From Paenibacillus monticola (lineage in GTDB: Bacteria; Bacillota; Bacilli; Paenibacillales; Paenibacillaceae): 64,000 nucleotides of DNA. Numbering within the stretch: position 1 is the stretch's first letter; each line of letters opens with the position of its first letter. The notes beneath the pieces were generated by a model, which was given only the letters and a program-made list of their open reading frames with translations, was not told the DNA's origin and made no database searches. Below are positions 9,795 through 18,922 of the stretch, piece by piece. The position numbers were made by a program, and so were the translations under genes. The stretch spans positions 248,001-312,000 of the forward strand of contig NZ_WJXB01000002.1 in NCBI RefSeq assembly GCF_009664975.1, read 5' to 3'.

Positions 9795-10706
9795 TTACTC
9801 TATATTCGCCGCTTGCTCACGAATCTTCTCTAGCTCCGCCTTCATGTCAAGCACAAGGTTGACCAGCATCAGATTGTTGCATTTCGACCCTATTGTATTG
9901 GTTTCCCTGTTCATTTCCTGAATGAGAAAGTCCAGTTTGCGTCCCACTGGCTCATTACCATTCAAAAGCATTCTGCATTGTTCAAAATGACTGTATAGCC
10001 GGGTCAGTTCTTCATCAATATTGCAGCGATCTGCAAAGATAGCAACTTCCAATCCGAATTTATGCTCATCAAAAGGGAACGTCCCATCATTCAGCTCGCT
10101 CAGCCGCTGCCGCAACTTATCGCGATATTCACTTACAACGACAGGAGCAAGCTCCGCCATTCCAGAATGCAGCTTCTTTAGATGGTCCAAACGCTGCTCT
10201 ACGTCAGCTACAAGATAGCTGCCTTCGCGGGCACGCATTTCTAGTAAAGAATCCAAGCTCTGCGTTAGTCCGAGCTCCAGCACTTCAGAGTAGTCATCAA
10301 GGGTAGCAGGCAAAGAACCCACAGCATCCTCTTTGCTCTCCATTATACCAGGCATTGAAAGTATATCACGCACTGTCAATTCTCCACCCAGCCCAAACTC
10401 ATCTTTCAGCTCGTCTGCAGCTAGCAGATAGGACTTAACAGCAGACCTATTCAACACAGGTCCAGAGCCAGTCTCTTCATCGCGCTCTCTATTGATAATA
10501 ACATCTACCCGTCCCCGTTTGATATGCTGTTGAATCTTCCTTCTCAGCATATCCTCATAACCCGTCCAATCCCGGGGCATCCGCAGCACAACTTCGCAGT
10601 AACGGTGATTCACCGATTTGACTTCGAACATAATCTTGTAGCCGCCGAATTGCAGGGACGATTGACCGTATCCGGTCATGCTAAATGACAACGGAATCAC
10701 ATCCAT
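9795..10706 (-). CDS. yloC: YicC/YloC family endoribonuclease-like protein
   Basis: A 303-aa protein of the YicC family. It has the diagnostic SMTGYGQ N-terminus, EVKSVNHRYCEV, and the C-terminal RKLDFLIQEMNRETNTIGSK signature followed by a long helix ending KIREQAANIE. YicC proteins are stress-associated and reported to act in RNA turnover. The start is uncertain: ATG 10706 gives MDVIPLSFSMTG with no clear ribosome site, and ATG 10679 (MTGYGQ) or GTG 10700 are alternatives. It begins about 24 bp after the upstream methyltransferase/reductase stop. Confidence 0.92.
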   Translation of the reverse strand: MDVIPLSFSMTGYGQSSLQFGGYKIMFEVKSVNHRYCEVVLRMPRDWTGYEDMLRRKIQQHIKRGRVDVIINRERDEETGSGPVLNRSAVKSYLLAADELKDEFGLGGELTVRDILSMPGIMESKEDAVGSLPATLDDYSEVLELGLTQSLDSLLEMRAREGSYLVADVEQRLDHLKKLHSGMAELAPVVVSEYRDKLRQRLSELNDGTFPFDEHKFGLEVAIFADRCNIDEELTRLYSHFEQCRMLLNGNEPVGRKLDFLIQEMNRETNTIGSKCNNLMLVNLVLDMKAELEKIREQAANIE

Positions 10707-10729
10707 TACACTATTGTAATTGATTATTA

Positions 10730-12601
10730 CTAGCGAAACAAGGGGGACAATTTGCGCCCCTGTTTCTTCCATACATACTCCAGTAACTCAGCACTCATAT
10801 CATAGAACATGAATGGGGTCATTAAATAAATGCCATTGAAATGTTCTGTCGCTGCGTCTAGCAGCTCTTTGGCAATAGCGACGCCTTCTGCACGTCCCAC
10901 CGCCCCTTCAAGGCCATCCATCCGTCTGCGCACTTCATCCGAGAGCTGAATGCCAGGCACCTCATTGTGCAGATACTCAGCATTGCGACCGCTTGCCAGC
11001 GGCATAATACCGATAAACACCGGAATATCCAGATATTTCGTAGCTTGGGCAATATTCGCAATCAGCTCCGTGTCATACACAGGCTGGGTCATAATATAAT
11101 CCGCACCCGAAGCTATCTTCTTCTCCAGGCGCTGCACTGCCTTGTCCAAATGCTTAACATTTGGGTTAAAAGCTGCACCAATCACGAATTTAGCTTTTTG
11201 CTTGAGCGGCTTGCCCGAAAAGGCAATGCCATCATTCAGCTGTTTAATCATACGTATAATTTCAAAAGAGGTTAAATCGTAAACCGAGCTTGATCCTGGA
11301 AGATCTCCAAATCGCGCTGGATCACCAGTCACTGCCAGAACATGATCAATACCAAGAGCGTCAAAGCCCATTAGATGAGACTGTGTTCCAATCAGATTGC
11401 GGTCACGACAGGCAATATGCACTAGAGGCCGCAGTCCAGTTCGAGCTTGCACCAGATGACCTAAAGCCATGTTGCTCATACGCGTGACGGCCAAAGAATT
11501 ATCGGCTAGTGTCAAAGCGTCCGCACCCGCTCGGCGAAGTGCCTCTGCACCCTTCATGAACTTGGCGATATCCAAATCGCGTGGCGGGTCGAGCTCAACA
11601 ATAACCGTATGGCGTTCTTTAACAAGATCAACCAACGTTGGCTCTCCACCACCTGTTCCTTCATCTTCACTAAAATGCTCATGTACAGTAATACGATTCA
11701 AGCTTTGTGCTGCTGGTACTGGAAGCGGCTGTGGCACATAGCCTTGCAGTGCAGCAGATATTTCAGCAATATGCTGTGGCGTTGTACCACAGCAGCCGCC
11801 AATAATCCGACTGCCCATCTCGGCAAAGCTCAAAGCCATTTGACCAAAGTATTCCGGAGAGGCACCATATCGATATTCTCCATCTACATAATCTGCAACT
11901 CCAGCATTAGGATACACGGAAACCGGAAGCACAAGACTGCCCTGTAAAGATTTTAGGGCTCTCTTGATTCCATTAGGTCCGGTACGACAATTGAAGCCGA
12001 TGATGTCGGCCCCATCGCCTTCCAGAATGCGGAAGGCCTCTGGCAATGTCAATCCATCCAGTGTACGCGCAGATTCATCCACGGCTAACTGGCAGATGAC
12101 TGGCAATGCGCTGATCTTACGAACGGTTCTCAGAGCCAGATGCAATTCCTCTACATCATAGAAGGTTTCCAGCATAATACCATCAGGTTCTTCTTCCAAC
12201 AATGCTGTAATCTGTTGTGAGAAATATTTCTTCAACTCTGAAGATGAGAGATTGGCACGTTTACCGGCGCGGATGGAACCAACAGCTCCGACAACATATC
12301 CGTTATCACCGGCAGCGCGGCGGGCAATCCTGACGCCGGCGCGATTAATCTCTTCAACTTTGGTCTCCAGTCCATATTTCGACAACTTGTCATAGTTCGC
12401 TGAAAAGGTATTACTTTCTAGCAGCACTGCCCCAGCCTCTATATAGCTGCGATGCACATCTTCAATGACCCCGGGTGAGGTCAAATTTAATTCTTCGTAG
12501 GAAATGCCAACTGGGAAGCCTTTCTGATATAAAAAGGTACCCATCGCACCGTCTCCGACCAGCACTTTTTTCTCCCATGCGGAACGTAAATCCGGCTTCA
12601 C
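10730..12601 (-). CDS. yitJ: Bifunctional homocysteine S-methyltransferase/5,10-methylenetetrahydrofolate reductase
   Basis: A 623-aa fusion. Residues ~1-300 are a homocysteine-binding methyltransferase barrel with GDGAMGTFLY, a FNCR Cys and IGGCCGTTPQHI, the paired zinc Cys. Residues ~330-610 are an FAD-dependent MTHFR barrel with VELDPPRDLD, CRDRN and TGDPARFGD. No cobalamin domain is present. Together they would make 5-methyl-THF and methylate homocysteine to Met. The start is GTG at 12601 with GGGGAGGG 6 nt upstream. B. subtilis YitJ has the same fusion and is S-box regulated, but the 112-nt gap upstream shows no SAM riboswitch that I can recognise. Confidence 0.93.
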   Translation of the reverse strand: MKPDLRSAWEKKVLVGDGAMGTFLYQKGFPVGISYEELNLTSPGVIEDVHRSYIEAGAVLLESNTFSANYDKLSKYGLETKVEEINRAGVRIARRAAGDNGYVVGAVGSIRAGKRANLSSSELKKYFSQQITALLEEEPDGIMLETFYDVEELHLALRTVRKISALPVICQLAVDESARTLDGLTLPEAFRILEGDGADIIGFNCRTGPNGIKRALKSLQGSLVLPVSVYPNAGVADYVDGEYRYGASPEYFGQMALSFAEMGSRIIGGCCGTTPQHIAEISAALQGYVPQPLPVPAAQSLNRITVHEHFSEDEGTGGGEPTLVDLVKERHTVIVELDPPRDLDIAKFMKGAEALRRAGADALTLADNSLAVTRMSNMALGHLVQARTGLRPLVHIACRDRNLIGTQSHLMGFDALGIDHVLAVTGDPARFGDLPGSSSVYDLTSFEIIRMIKQLNDGIAFSGKPLKQKAKFVIGAAFNPNVKHLDKAVQRLEKKIASGADYIMTQPVYDTELIANIAQATKYLDIPVFIGIMPLASGRNAEYLHNEVPGIQLSDEVRRRMDGLEGAVGRAEGVAIAKELLDAATEHFNGIYLMTPFMFYDMSAELLEYVWKKQGRKLSPLFR

Positions 12602-12713
12602 CGCAGACCCTCCCCTGACATTAGTTTCATACTAATGTAACATAAAACGGGATGCTTGATAAGCTTTTGAGGGAAAAGCAATCTTGACGCCCACTTATTC
12701 TCAACTACTCTAC

Positions 12714-14429
12714 TTAGTTAATTTTAAATGTACTAGCTATCTGTAATAATTCTTCTGACATCTTGGCTAGTGCAGAGGATGCACTGTGTACTTCTTCTAC
12801 AGTAGCTAATTGTTCCTCAGCTGAAGCAGAAACACTTTGTGTGCCGTCTGACGTTTCACTGATAATAACCGAAATGGAATCAAAGCTTGCAACCAAGTCT
12901 TTGGTATCAGAGGACATGTCTTCAGCTGCTGCTGATACTTCATGAATCTCTGCGGCTACACCACTCATTGCCAATTTAATCTTATCAAATGCTTGACCAG
13001 CCAGTGAAACTGCATGGATCCCAATACGCACTTCTGCTTCGCCTTGAAGGACCTTTTTCACACTATTTTCAGACTCAAACTGTATGTTCTTAATGACATC
13101 AGCAACCTGCTTACCTGACAAGACTGTTTGATCTGCAAGCTTTTTAACCTCTGCTGCGACAACTGCAAAGCCTCTTCCCGCCTCGCCAGCTCGCGCAGCC
13201 TCAATAGAGGCATTCAATGACAATAGATTGGTCTGACTTGCTATCTCCGAGATAAAACTAATGATTGTCCCAATCTCTTTCGATTTGTCTCCAAGAGACC
13301 TTACCGAAACCGCTACTTCGTTAGAATTAGCCTGGATCGATGACATTTGATCAATCGCAGTTTGGACAGCATTGGACCCATCTACAACTACTAGGGAAGC
13401 ATTCACAGCTGATTGACTGACACTTTGAGCACTTTCGGCAATTAGTATAGCTTGTTCATCCATTCCATGCACCAGCTTAACACTTCTGCTAATGCTCTCC
13501 ACTTGTTTCTCCGTCCCTTGGGCAAGATCCTCTGTTACGTGGGCGATATGTTCAGTAGCAAGGCTTGTCTGTTCTGCTCCAGCAGTCAGTTCCTCCGCTG
13601 AGGCAGCCACCTGCTCTGCATGAAAGCCAATCTCTTGAATGAGTTTTCGTAAATTATTCGACATCAGATTGAAAGCATTAGCCAGATCGCCAAGCTCATC
13701 TTTATTCTTAATATGGATCTCATTCATCGTCAAATCATTAGATGCAATCTTAATAGCGGCAGCCTGTAACTGCTTAATGGGTTTGGAAATCTGATTGCTA
13801 ATTATAATTGCGGACAATGCCGCAGCTGCTAAAGATAATAAGCCTATTATAGTAATCGTTAATTGTATAGATTGGGCTTCATCATGGGCTACTGCTATCT
13901 CAGCATTCGCTTCAGTCTGTTTAGTTATGACCAATTTACGGGCCACATCTACAAACTTATCCAGGACTTCACTCTGACTAACTGCAATATCAATAATATC
14001 AGCTTGATTCCCTTTATTCTTGGCATCGATCATCTTCTCAGATATCACGATAAATTGCTGCTGCAGCAAGTCTAATCCAGCTAAGATTTGGCGCTTATCT
14101 CGATCTGTAATCAATTTATCCAATTGTGCATATATAGCTATGAATTCAACACGGCGCTCCGCATAGGCCTCAAATTTCTTCGCGTCACCGGAAATAATAA
14201 AATCGGAAACATTGGCATGTTCAGCTTCGATCGTGGTATTCATATCCTTAACCAGCCCAATGGTCTTAACCTCTTCATTTAATAGATTCGTATAGGTGGC
14301 ATTGATTTGTGCTATATAGGTGTATCCAATAGTACCCAGCAATACTAACAAGATCAGAACAATACCAAAACCCATGTAAAGACGCTGCTTAATACTTTTC
14401 GCTCTGAACAGCTGGATGAATTTATTCAT
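12714..14429 (-). CDS. Methyl-accepting chemotaxis protein, coupled to a solute-binding lipoprotein
   Basis: A 571-aa transmembrane chemoreceptor. TM1 is about residues 18-40, followed by an all-helical extracellular 4HB-type sensor (~41-188), TM2 (~189-211), HAMP (~212-265) and a cytoplasmic signalling domain. The hairpin tip reads [20 protein letters not shown], closely matching the canonical CheA/CheW-binding tip. Its ATG overlaps the stop of the upstream solute-binding protein by 4 nt (ATGA). That arrangement suggests the lipoprotein presents a ligand to this receptor, but it is inferred from coupling alone. Confidence 0.93.
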   Translation of the reverse strand: MNKFIQLFRAKSIKQRLYMGFGIVLILLVLLGTIGYTYIAQINATYTNLLNEEVKTIGLVKDMNTTIEAEHANVSDFIISGDAKKFEAYAERRVEFIAIYAQLDKLITDRDKRQILAGLDLLQQQFIVISEKMIDAKNKGNQADIIDIAVSQSEVLDKFVDVARKLVITKQTEANAEIAVAHDEAQSIQLTITIIGLLSLAAAALSAIIISNQISKPIKQLQAAAIKIASNDLTMNEIHIKNKDELGDLANAFNLMSNNLRKLIQEIGFHAEQVAASAEELTAGAEQTSLATEHIAHVTEDLAQGTEKQVESISRSVKLVHGMDEQAILIAESAQSVSQSAVNASLVVVDGSNAVQTAIDQMSSIQANSNEVAVSVRSLGDKSKEIGTIISFISEIASQTNLLSLNASIEAARAGEAGRGFAVVAAEVKKLADQTVLSGKQVADVIKNIQFESENSVKKVLQGEAEVRIGIHAVSLAGQAFDKIKLAMSGVAAEIHEVSAAAEDMSSDTKDLVASFDSISVIISETSDGTQSVSASAEEQLATVEEVHSASSALAKMSEELLQIASTFKIN

Positions 14430-15721
14430 TTACTCCCAGCCCCCTGTCCCAAAATCTGTTCTGCTTCTACTCTAAACGAGCTTGCTGCTTTTTCAGGAGT
14501 GATACTTCCCGAATACAGGCTGTTCAGTATAATTTGAAGGGCATTCTGAACCACTCCATCAGCAAGTGGAGCTGGTGGATCAATAGGGGACGAGTGCTTT
14601 GCAATGTAACTCATAAATGAATATTGCTCCTTGCCCTGTTCGTTAGATTGATTCGATAGCTGTGCAGCGACTTTGGTAGCAATCGGTACCCCGCGGTCAC
14701 CTCGGAGAATATCATTAGCTTCTTTATTATTGGTGATAAAGCTAATAAACTTCGCCGCCGCCTCCTTATGTTCTGAATAAGAGGACACAGCAATGAACAT
14801 GGACGGCTTGATGAAATTACCTTCCTTTGCCCCCTCAGACGTTGGAAGATTTATTATTTTGAGCGTCCTGTCAGCTTCTTCGCCCATAGAAACCATTTGG
14901 TTGCTTACACTTTGTAAAAATGCTGTTTTTCCAGTTGCAAGAGGATTTTTCTCATCGGCCACCACAGTATTAGGTTTCAGGAGCCCCTCATCCAACCACT
15001 TCTTAAGCAATGACAGATACTCAATCATAGCTTTGTCAGTATAACCAAGACCCGTCCCCTCCTTATTATAGAAGGATTCCCCCTTGGTTCTAAGCCAGTA
15101 GGATAAATCAATCATTTTATCAAGTGGATAAAAATCTGGGGTTTCTACCTTTTCTTTAAGCAGCTTCATCGTTTGATATAAATGCTCTTCTGTATATCCG
15201 TTTTGCAGCGGCTCTATTCCATACTGCTCGAACAGGGCTGGATCATAAGCCATCCCCAGTGCATTTGTGCCCATAGGAATCCCGTACTGCAAGCCTTTAT
15301 ACTGGCCGGATGCCAGAAATGCTTTATCGACGTCAGTCAATTCAAGGACTTTGGATTCAATAAAGGGGTCCAGAGGCTCAATTAAATCGTGTGTAATATA
15401 ATTAAAAATAAAGCCGTAATCCGCTTGAATAAGATCAGGCGTTGTTTGATCAGCGGTATCCATAGCCAGCTTTGTAGCTACAGCAGAAGTAGTGGAATAA
15501 TCCTCGGTCTTGATCTTAATATTAGGATTCTCCTTCTCAAACATCTCGATAACCTTTAAAGTTATTTCTTTGCGGGCAGGTTTACCCCACCAAATGAAAT
15601 TCAAGGTAATCTGCTCGTCGTCATTAACTACTTTAGTTTCATTTCCTCCGCATCCGACAATCGTAAATATCATTACAGAGGTTAATAGGATTGCAATTAC
15701 ACTTCTAAATGTTATTTTCAT
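14426..15721 (-). CDS. Extracellular solute-binding lipoprotein (ABC family 1 type) without permease partners
   Basis: A 431-aa secreted lipoprotein. The N-terminal hydrophobic signal ends at lipobox TIVGC (Cys24). The mature part has the SBP_bac_1 pattern for sugar or oligosaccharide binding: [46 protein letters not shown] and [10 protein letters not shown]. The ribosome site AAGGCGG precedes ATG at 15721. Normally two permease genes follow; here the next gene, overlapping by 4 nt, is a chemoreceptor and no ABC transporter component is nearby. Substrate unknown. Confidence 0.92.
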   Translation of the reverse strand: MKITFRSVIAILLTSVMIFTIVGCGGNETKVVNDDEQITLNFIWWGKPARKEITLKVIEMFEKENPNIKIKTEDYSTTSAVATKLAMDTADQTTPDLIQADYGFIFNYITHDLIEPLDPFIESKVLELTDVDKAFLASGQYKGLQYGIPMGTNALGMAYDPALFEQYGIEPLQNGYTEEHLYQTMKLLKEKVETPDFYPLDKMIDLSYWLRTKGESFYNKEGTGLGYTDKAMIEYLSLLKKWLDEGLLKPNTVVADEKNPLATGKTAFLQSVSNQMVSMGEEADRTLKIINLPTSEGAKEGNFIKPSMFIAVSSYSEHKEAAAKFISFITNNKEANDILRGDRGVPIATKVAAQLSNQSNEQGKEQYSFMSYIAKHSSPIDPPAPLADGVVQNALQIILNSLYSGSITPEKAASSFRVEAEQILGQGAGSK

Positions 15722-15900
15722 TAATATCCGCCTTTCTCGTGAAGTGAATTAGGTGATTATGCATGTTAAATGCGTGAACCCTACATGTATATCGGATAAT
15801 CAACGGAAATGTGTGTGGCTTTTTTGACATTCTTCGACAAATTAAAACATTTTTCTTCATAATTCCATTTTATAATGAATTTATCAATCGCAATTTCACT

Positions 15901-15944
15901 AAGAAGAAACGGCTTCGTCGTCCCATTCTTTGATGAAGAAGGAC
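15901..15944. repeat. Palindromic repeat, copy 3 (left half conserved)
   Basis: Begins AAGAAGAAACGGCTTCG, identical over 17 nt to copy 1 near 8403, then CGTCC. The right half has only GGAC at 15941-15944 and no CGTTTCTTC arm, so the palindrome looks decayed. It lies in the 260-bp gap between the MFS gene and the solute-binding lipoprotein. I see nothing else certain in that gap apart from the lipoprotein ribosome site. Confidence 0.5.
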
Positions 15945-15981
15945 AATGAAAGTGGATACTTGCCTAAAGAAAGTAGGTAGT

Positions 15982-17217
15982 TTATATATTTACATGCGTC
16001 CTCTTATATAAAACGGGTATTGCCGCTGTTATAAGAATCATACCCATAAAAGCGGGTGCGGCAGACCCGAGTGATACATAGATTTGGCCTCCAATGATAG
16101 GCCCAATCATTCTTGCTAAAGCCTGAATAGATTGGCTACCTCCTTGAATCCTTCCTTGTTCACTAGAATCTACAGACTTGGAGAGCATCCCATTAAATGT
16201 AGGCCCAAAGATCGAATCACCAAAACCAAATATAAACATTCCAGCGATAAACAGAGGATAGAATGAGAATAAAGTCGATGCTGCAATAAGACTGTAGCCT
16301 ATAATCTCGGAAACCATACCAAGAATGGCTATCTGTTTATCACTTAGTTTTTTCAACAGCTTTGGCATTATTAAACCTTGTGAAATGATGTCTTGGACGC
16401 CCATGATTGAAAACATAAGTCCAATTAGTGCAGGCTTCCAACTGAAATTATCCATAGTCAATTGTGAGAAAACTGCCTGCAAAGATCCGCCCGGTATCCA
16501 AATTAAGAACGCTGAGATAAGCAGCCGGTTTAAGTTTTTCATGGAAAGTAGGTTTACAAGCTGTATAAATGGATTCAGTCTTGCAAAGGTAATCTCTTTC
16601 AGTCTATTTTTCTTGGCAAGGCTCTCAGGCATAAAAAAGAATCCATAACCAACATTCAACAAAGTTATTATTGCTCCAAAATACAGGGGTACAGAATAAC
16701 CAAACTTGGAAAGCAATCCGCCTAGAGTTGGACCAATGACGGTGCCTACACCTACAACCGCACTCACCCATCCAAAGTATTTGGTTCTCTGTTCTGGAGG
16801 AATGATGTCTGCAAAATAGGCGAAGATCGTGCCTATGCTACCGCCTGTTATACCTTCTATTATGCGTCCAGCAAATAGGACCCATAGAGCTCCTCCTATG
16901 CCAAAAACTACGTACCCGATTGCGGAACCTAAAAGGCATACTAAAAGCAATGGACGACGGCCATATTTGTCACTCAAAGCTCCAAGTACGGGGGCTGCAA
17001 AAAACACGCAGAGTGCATAAACAGAGGTCAGCAGCGTTACAACTATTGCTTGTTCTCCCGGATTGCTTGTATAAGGCTGCACTAAGAATGGGATGACAGG
17101 CATAACGATAGTGAAGCCTATCCCGCAAAGAAACACAGAGATAAGACCGAATATTAAAGCGTGTCTTTCTACGGTTTGTTCTGTGTTCTGTTTATTGTGT
17201 GATTTAGATATGGACAT
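15982..17217 (-). CDS. MFS multidrug/tetracycline-type efflux transporter (DHA1)
   Basis: A 411-aa, 12-TM major facilitator protein. Motif A (GALSDKYGRRPLLL) lies between TM2 and TM3. A proline-containing antiporter-type motif C (GPTLGG) lies in TM5, and a second motif-A-like loop is in the middle. This matches TetA/Bcr-type drug:H+ antiporters; the substrate cannot be read from sequence. A marR gene lies directly upstream on the same strand, separated by a terminator and a strong promoter, so MarR probably represses this gene. Confidence 0.92.
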   Translation of the reverse strand: MSISKSHNKQNTEQTVERHALIFGLISVFLCGIGFTIVMPVIPFLVQPYTSNPGEQAIVVTLLTSVYALCVFFAAPVLGALSDKYGRRPLLLVCLLGSAIGYVVFGIGGALWVLFAGRIIEGITGGSIGTIFAYFADIIPPEQRTKYFGWVSAVVGVGTVIGPTLGGLLSKFGYSVPLYFGAIITLLNVGYGFFFMPESLAKKNRLKEITFARLNPFIQLVNLLSMKNLNRLLISAFLIWIPGGSLQAVFSQLTMDNFSWKPALIGLMFSIMGVQDIISQGLIMPKLLKKLSDKQIAILGMVSEIIGYSLIAASTLFSFYPLFIAGMFIFGFGDSIFGPTFNGMLSKSVDSSEQGRIQGGSQSIQALARMIGPIIGGQIYVSLGSAAPAFMGMILITAAIPVLYKRTHVNI

Positions 17218-17250
17218 TTAATACTCTCCTCAACATTCATTTCGATTCCC

Positions 17251-17292
17251 AGGAAACATAATTATCGTATCATCGCTTTGTTTCCTTGTCAA
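17251..17292 (-). promoter_or_regulatory. MFS-gene promoter embraced by an 8-bp inverted repeat (candidate MarR operator)
   Basis: On the minus strand, TTGACA (17292-17287) and TACGAT (17269-17264) are 17 bp apart. Perfect 8-bp arms AGGAAACA (17251-17258) and TGTTTCCT (17279-17286) flank the -10 box and abut the -35. This is a plausible repressor site for the adjacent MarR. Confidence 0.65.
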
Positions 17293-17306
17293 CAAAATAA
17301 TGGTGA

Positions 17307-17342
17307 TAAAAAGGCAGCCGTTCTCAATAGAGCCCGGCTGCC
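17307..17342 (-). terminator. Intrinsic terminator downstream of marR
   Basis: Arms GGCAGCCG and CGGCTGCC form an 8-bp stem, followed on the minus strand by TTTTT. It separates the marR transcript from the MFS promoter, so the two genes are transcribed independently. Confidence 0.85.
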
Positions 17343-17368
17343 TGTGGTTTCATTGTCATTATTCAAAT

Positions 17369-17842
17369 TTATTCTGACTTCATATCTATACCGTGTTTCT
17401 TTATTTCTGCATCTAAATGCCTACTATACGTATCCACGAATCTAAGCACACTGTCAAATTGTACCTCGGTTACTTGCTCAAATACGGCTTTATCTCGCTC
17501 TTGAAACTCTTTGTGCAGTTCCTCATGGATTTTATAAATTACTTTCCCTTGTTCAGTAAGCCTAAAATAGATTTCTTTCTTGTTATCCGGCTTCTGGTAA
17601 CTTTCGACAAGACCTTTTTCCATGAGCTTCTTAGTCATTTTACTTATGGCACCGCGGGTCATATAAAAGGACTCCGCAAGTTTTGTCACGTTGGAATCTA
17701 TATTTTTTTCAATGTATTCGATGCAATGTACTTCAGAAGACTTATAACCCTTAAGACTGTCTTCCATCTTATCCTTATTAAGCCAAACCAGCTTGTTATA
17801 TAAGTCCCTGAAACCCATTAAGACCTGTTCTTCTTTGTTCAT
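17369..17842 (-). CDS. MarR-family transcriptional regulator
   Basis: A 157-aa winged-helix repressor. Recognition-helix region FYMTRGAISKMTKKLMEKGL and wing YQKPDNKKEIYFRLTEQG match the MarR fold, with long N- and C-terminal dimerisation helices. ATG 17842 (MNKEEQV) has GGGAG 8 nt upstream; the longer reading from TTG 17857 would swallow that site. It probably controls the downstream MFS exporter and itself; effector unknown. Confidence 0.92.
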   Translation of the reverse strand: MNKEEQVLMGFRDLYNKLVWLNKDKMEDSLKGYKSSEVHCIEYIEKNIDSNVTKLAESFYMTRGAISKMTKKLMEKGLVESYQKPDNKKEIYFRLTEQGKVIYKIHEELHKEFQERDKAVFEQVTEVQFDSVLRFVDTYSRHLDAEIKKHGIDMKSE

Positions 17843-17876
17843 GGCTTGTTCTCCCAACCGTTAGTGCATTAACAAT

Positions 17877-17908
17877 ATTATATCGAATTTTTGTTGCTTT
17901 TTCAACAA
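17877..17908 (-). promoter_or_regulatory. marR promoter with overlapping inverted repeat
   Basis: On the minus strand TTGAAA (17905-17900) and a perfect TATAAT (17882-17877) are spaced 17 bp. TTGTTG (17891-17896) and CAACAA (17903-17908) form an inverted repeat over the -35, and AACAATATT occurs twice (from 17871 and 17904). This fits autoregulation, but its arms differ from those at the MFS promoter. Confidence 0.65.
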
Positions 17909-17913
17909 TATTT

Positions 17914-17954
17914 AAAAAAGTTGTACCTCAAAGTGAATAATCCACTTTGAGGTA
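17914..17954 (-). terminator. Intrinsic terminator downstream of dapF
   Basis: Perfect 12-bp stem TACCTCAAAGTG/CACTTTGAGGTA with a 7-nt loop, followed on the minus strand by CAACTTTTTT. It lies about 45 nt after the dapF stop. Confidence 0.9.
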
Positions 17955-17999
17955 CAGCTCCTGCATTGCTCTTTTATACATTTTAAAATAGGCTGTATC

Positions 18000-18836
18000 T
18001 TATAAAATCACATTGCCCGTATATACAGCCTGTGCAGGGCCGGTCATATACACATGATTGTCTTCCTCGTTCCATTCAATAAAGAGATCGCCGCCCTTCA
18101 GGCTGATCCAAGCCGAACGATCGGTCAGACCGTTAAGCACGGATGAAACCAGGGTTGCACAAGCTCCAGTTCCGCAAGCAAGCGTTGGTCCGGCTCCACG
18201 TTCCCAGACACGCATATTAACATGACCACGGTCCAGCACAGTGGCGAATTCAACGTTAACTTTTCGCGGAAATAAAGGATGAACCTCAAGTTTCGGTCCC
18301 CAAGTTGTGAGATCAAAGGATACAGCATCATCAACATAAATTACACAGTGTGGATTACCCATGGATACCGCAGTGAACTTAAATTCTGTACCCTCCGCTT
18401 CAATGGGTTGATCCACAACATGCTCCGCATCTATCGCCACCGGAATCTGCAGACCCGACAATACAGGCTCGCCCATATCGACCGTAACGGTTTCCACTAC
18501 ACCGTCTTTCACATTTAGGGTCACCTTCTGCTCCCCAGCGCCAATCGTTTCAATAACAATCTGCTCTGAACTGACAAGTCCTTGCTCATACACATATTTG
18601 GATACACAACGGATCGCGTTCCCACACTGTTCCGCCTCCGAACCATCGGAGTTCATTATGCGCATCATATAATCTCCACGCACTGACGGCAGAATGTAGA
18701 CCAGGCCATCCGCTCCGATGCCGAAATACCGGTTGCACAAGTTGACTGCAAGCTCTGCAGCATTGCTTGGAAGCTCCTGCTCGCCATAGACGACGATAAA
18801 ATCATTGCCAAGGCCATGCATTTTTGTGAATTCCAT
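18000..18836 (-). CDS. dapF: Diaminopimelate epimerase
   Basis: Interconverts LL- and meso-diaminopimelate for lysine and peptidoglycan synthesis. The 278-aa protein has both catalytic cysteines of the two-base mechanism: Cys71 in EQCGNAIRC and a second in TLACGTGACA near residue 223. The N-terminal MEFTKMHGLGNDFIV is diagnostic. ATG 18836 was chosen with AGGAG 11 nt upstream; GTG 18848 is too close to that site. Confidence 0.97.
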   Translation of the reverse strand: MEFTKMHGLGNDFIVVYGEQELPSNAAELAVNLCNRYFGIGADGLVYILPSVRGDYMMRIMNSDGSEAEQCGNAIRCVSKYVYEQGLVSSEQIVIETIGAGEQKVTLNVKDGVVETVTVDMGEPVLSGLQIPVAIDAEHVVDQPIEAEGTEFKFTAVSMGNPHCVIYVDDAVSFDLTTWGPKLEVHPLFPRKVNVEFATVLDRGHVNMRVWERGAGPTLACGTGACATLVSSVLNGLTDRSAWISLKGGDLFIEWNEEDNHVYMTGPAQAVYTGNVIL

Positions 18837-18922
18837 TGAGATGTCCACTCCTAAAATTTCTTAGTATACGAGCTGTTAACTGCATCAAGCATACCTTAAG
18901 GAGTGGGGCAATGCTATTGACT

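Noticed and set aside
12602-12713. SAM (S-box) riboswitch before the methyltransferase/MTHFR gene
   Set aside because: The gene lies on the minus strand, so its leader would be here, yet the 112 nt show no S-box core. The riboswitch would also be too large for this gap.
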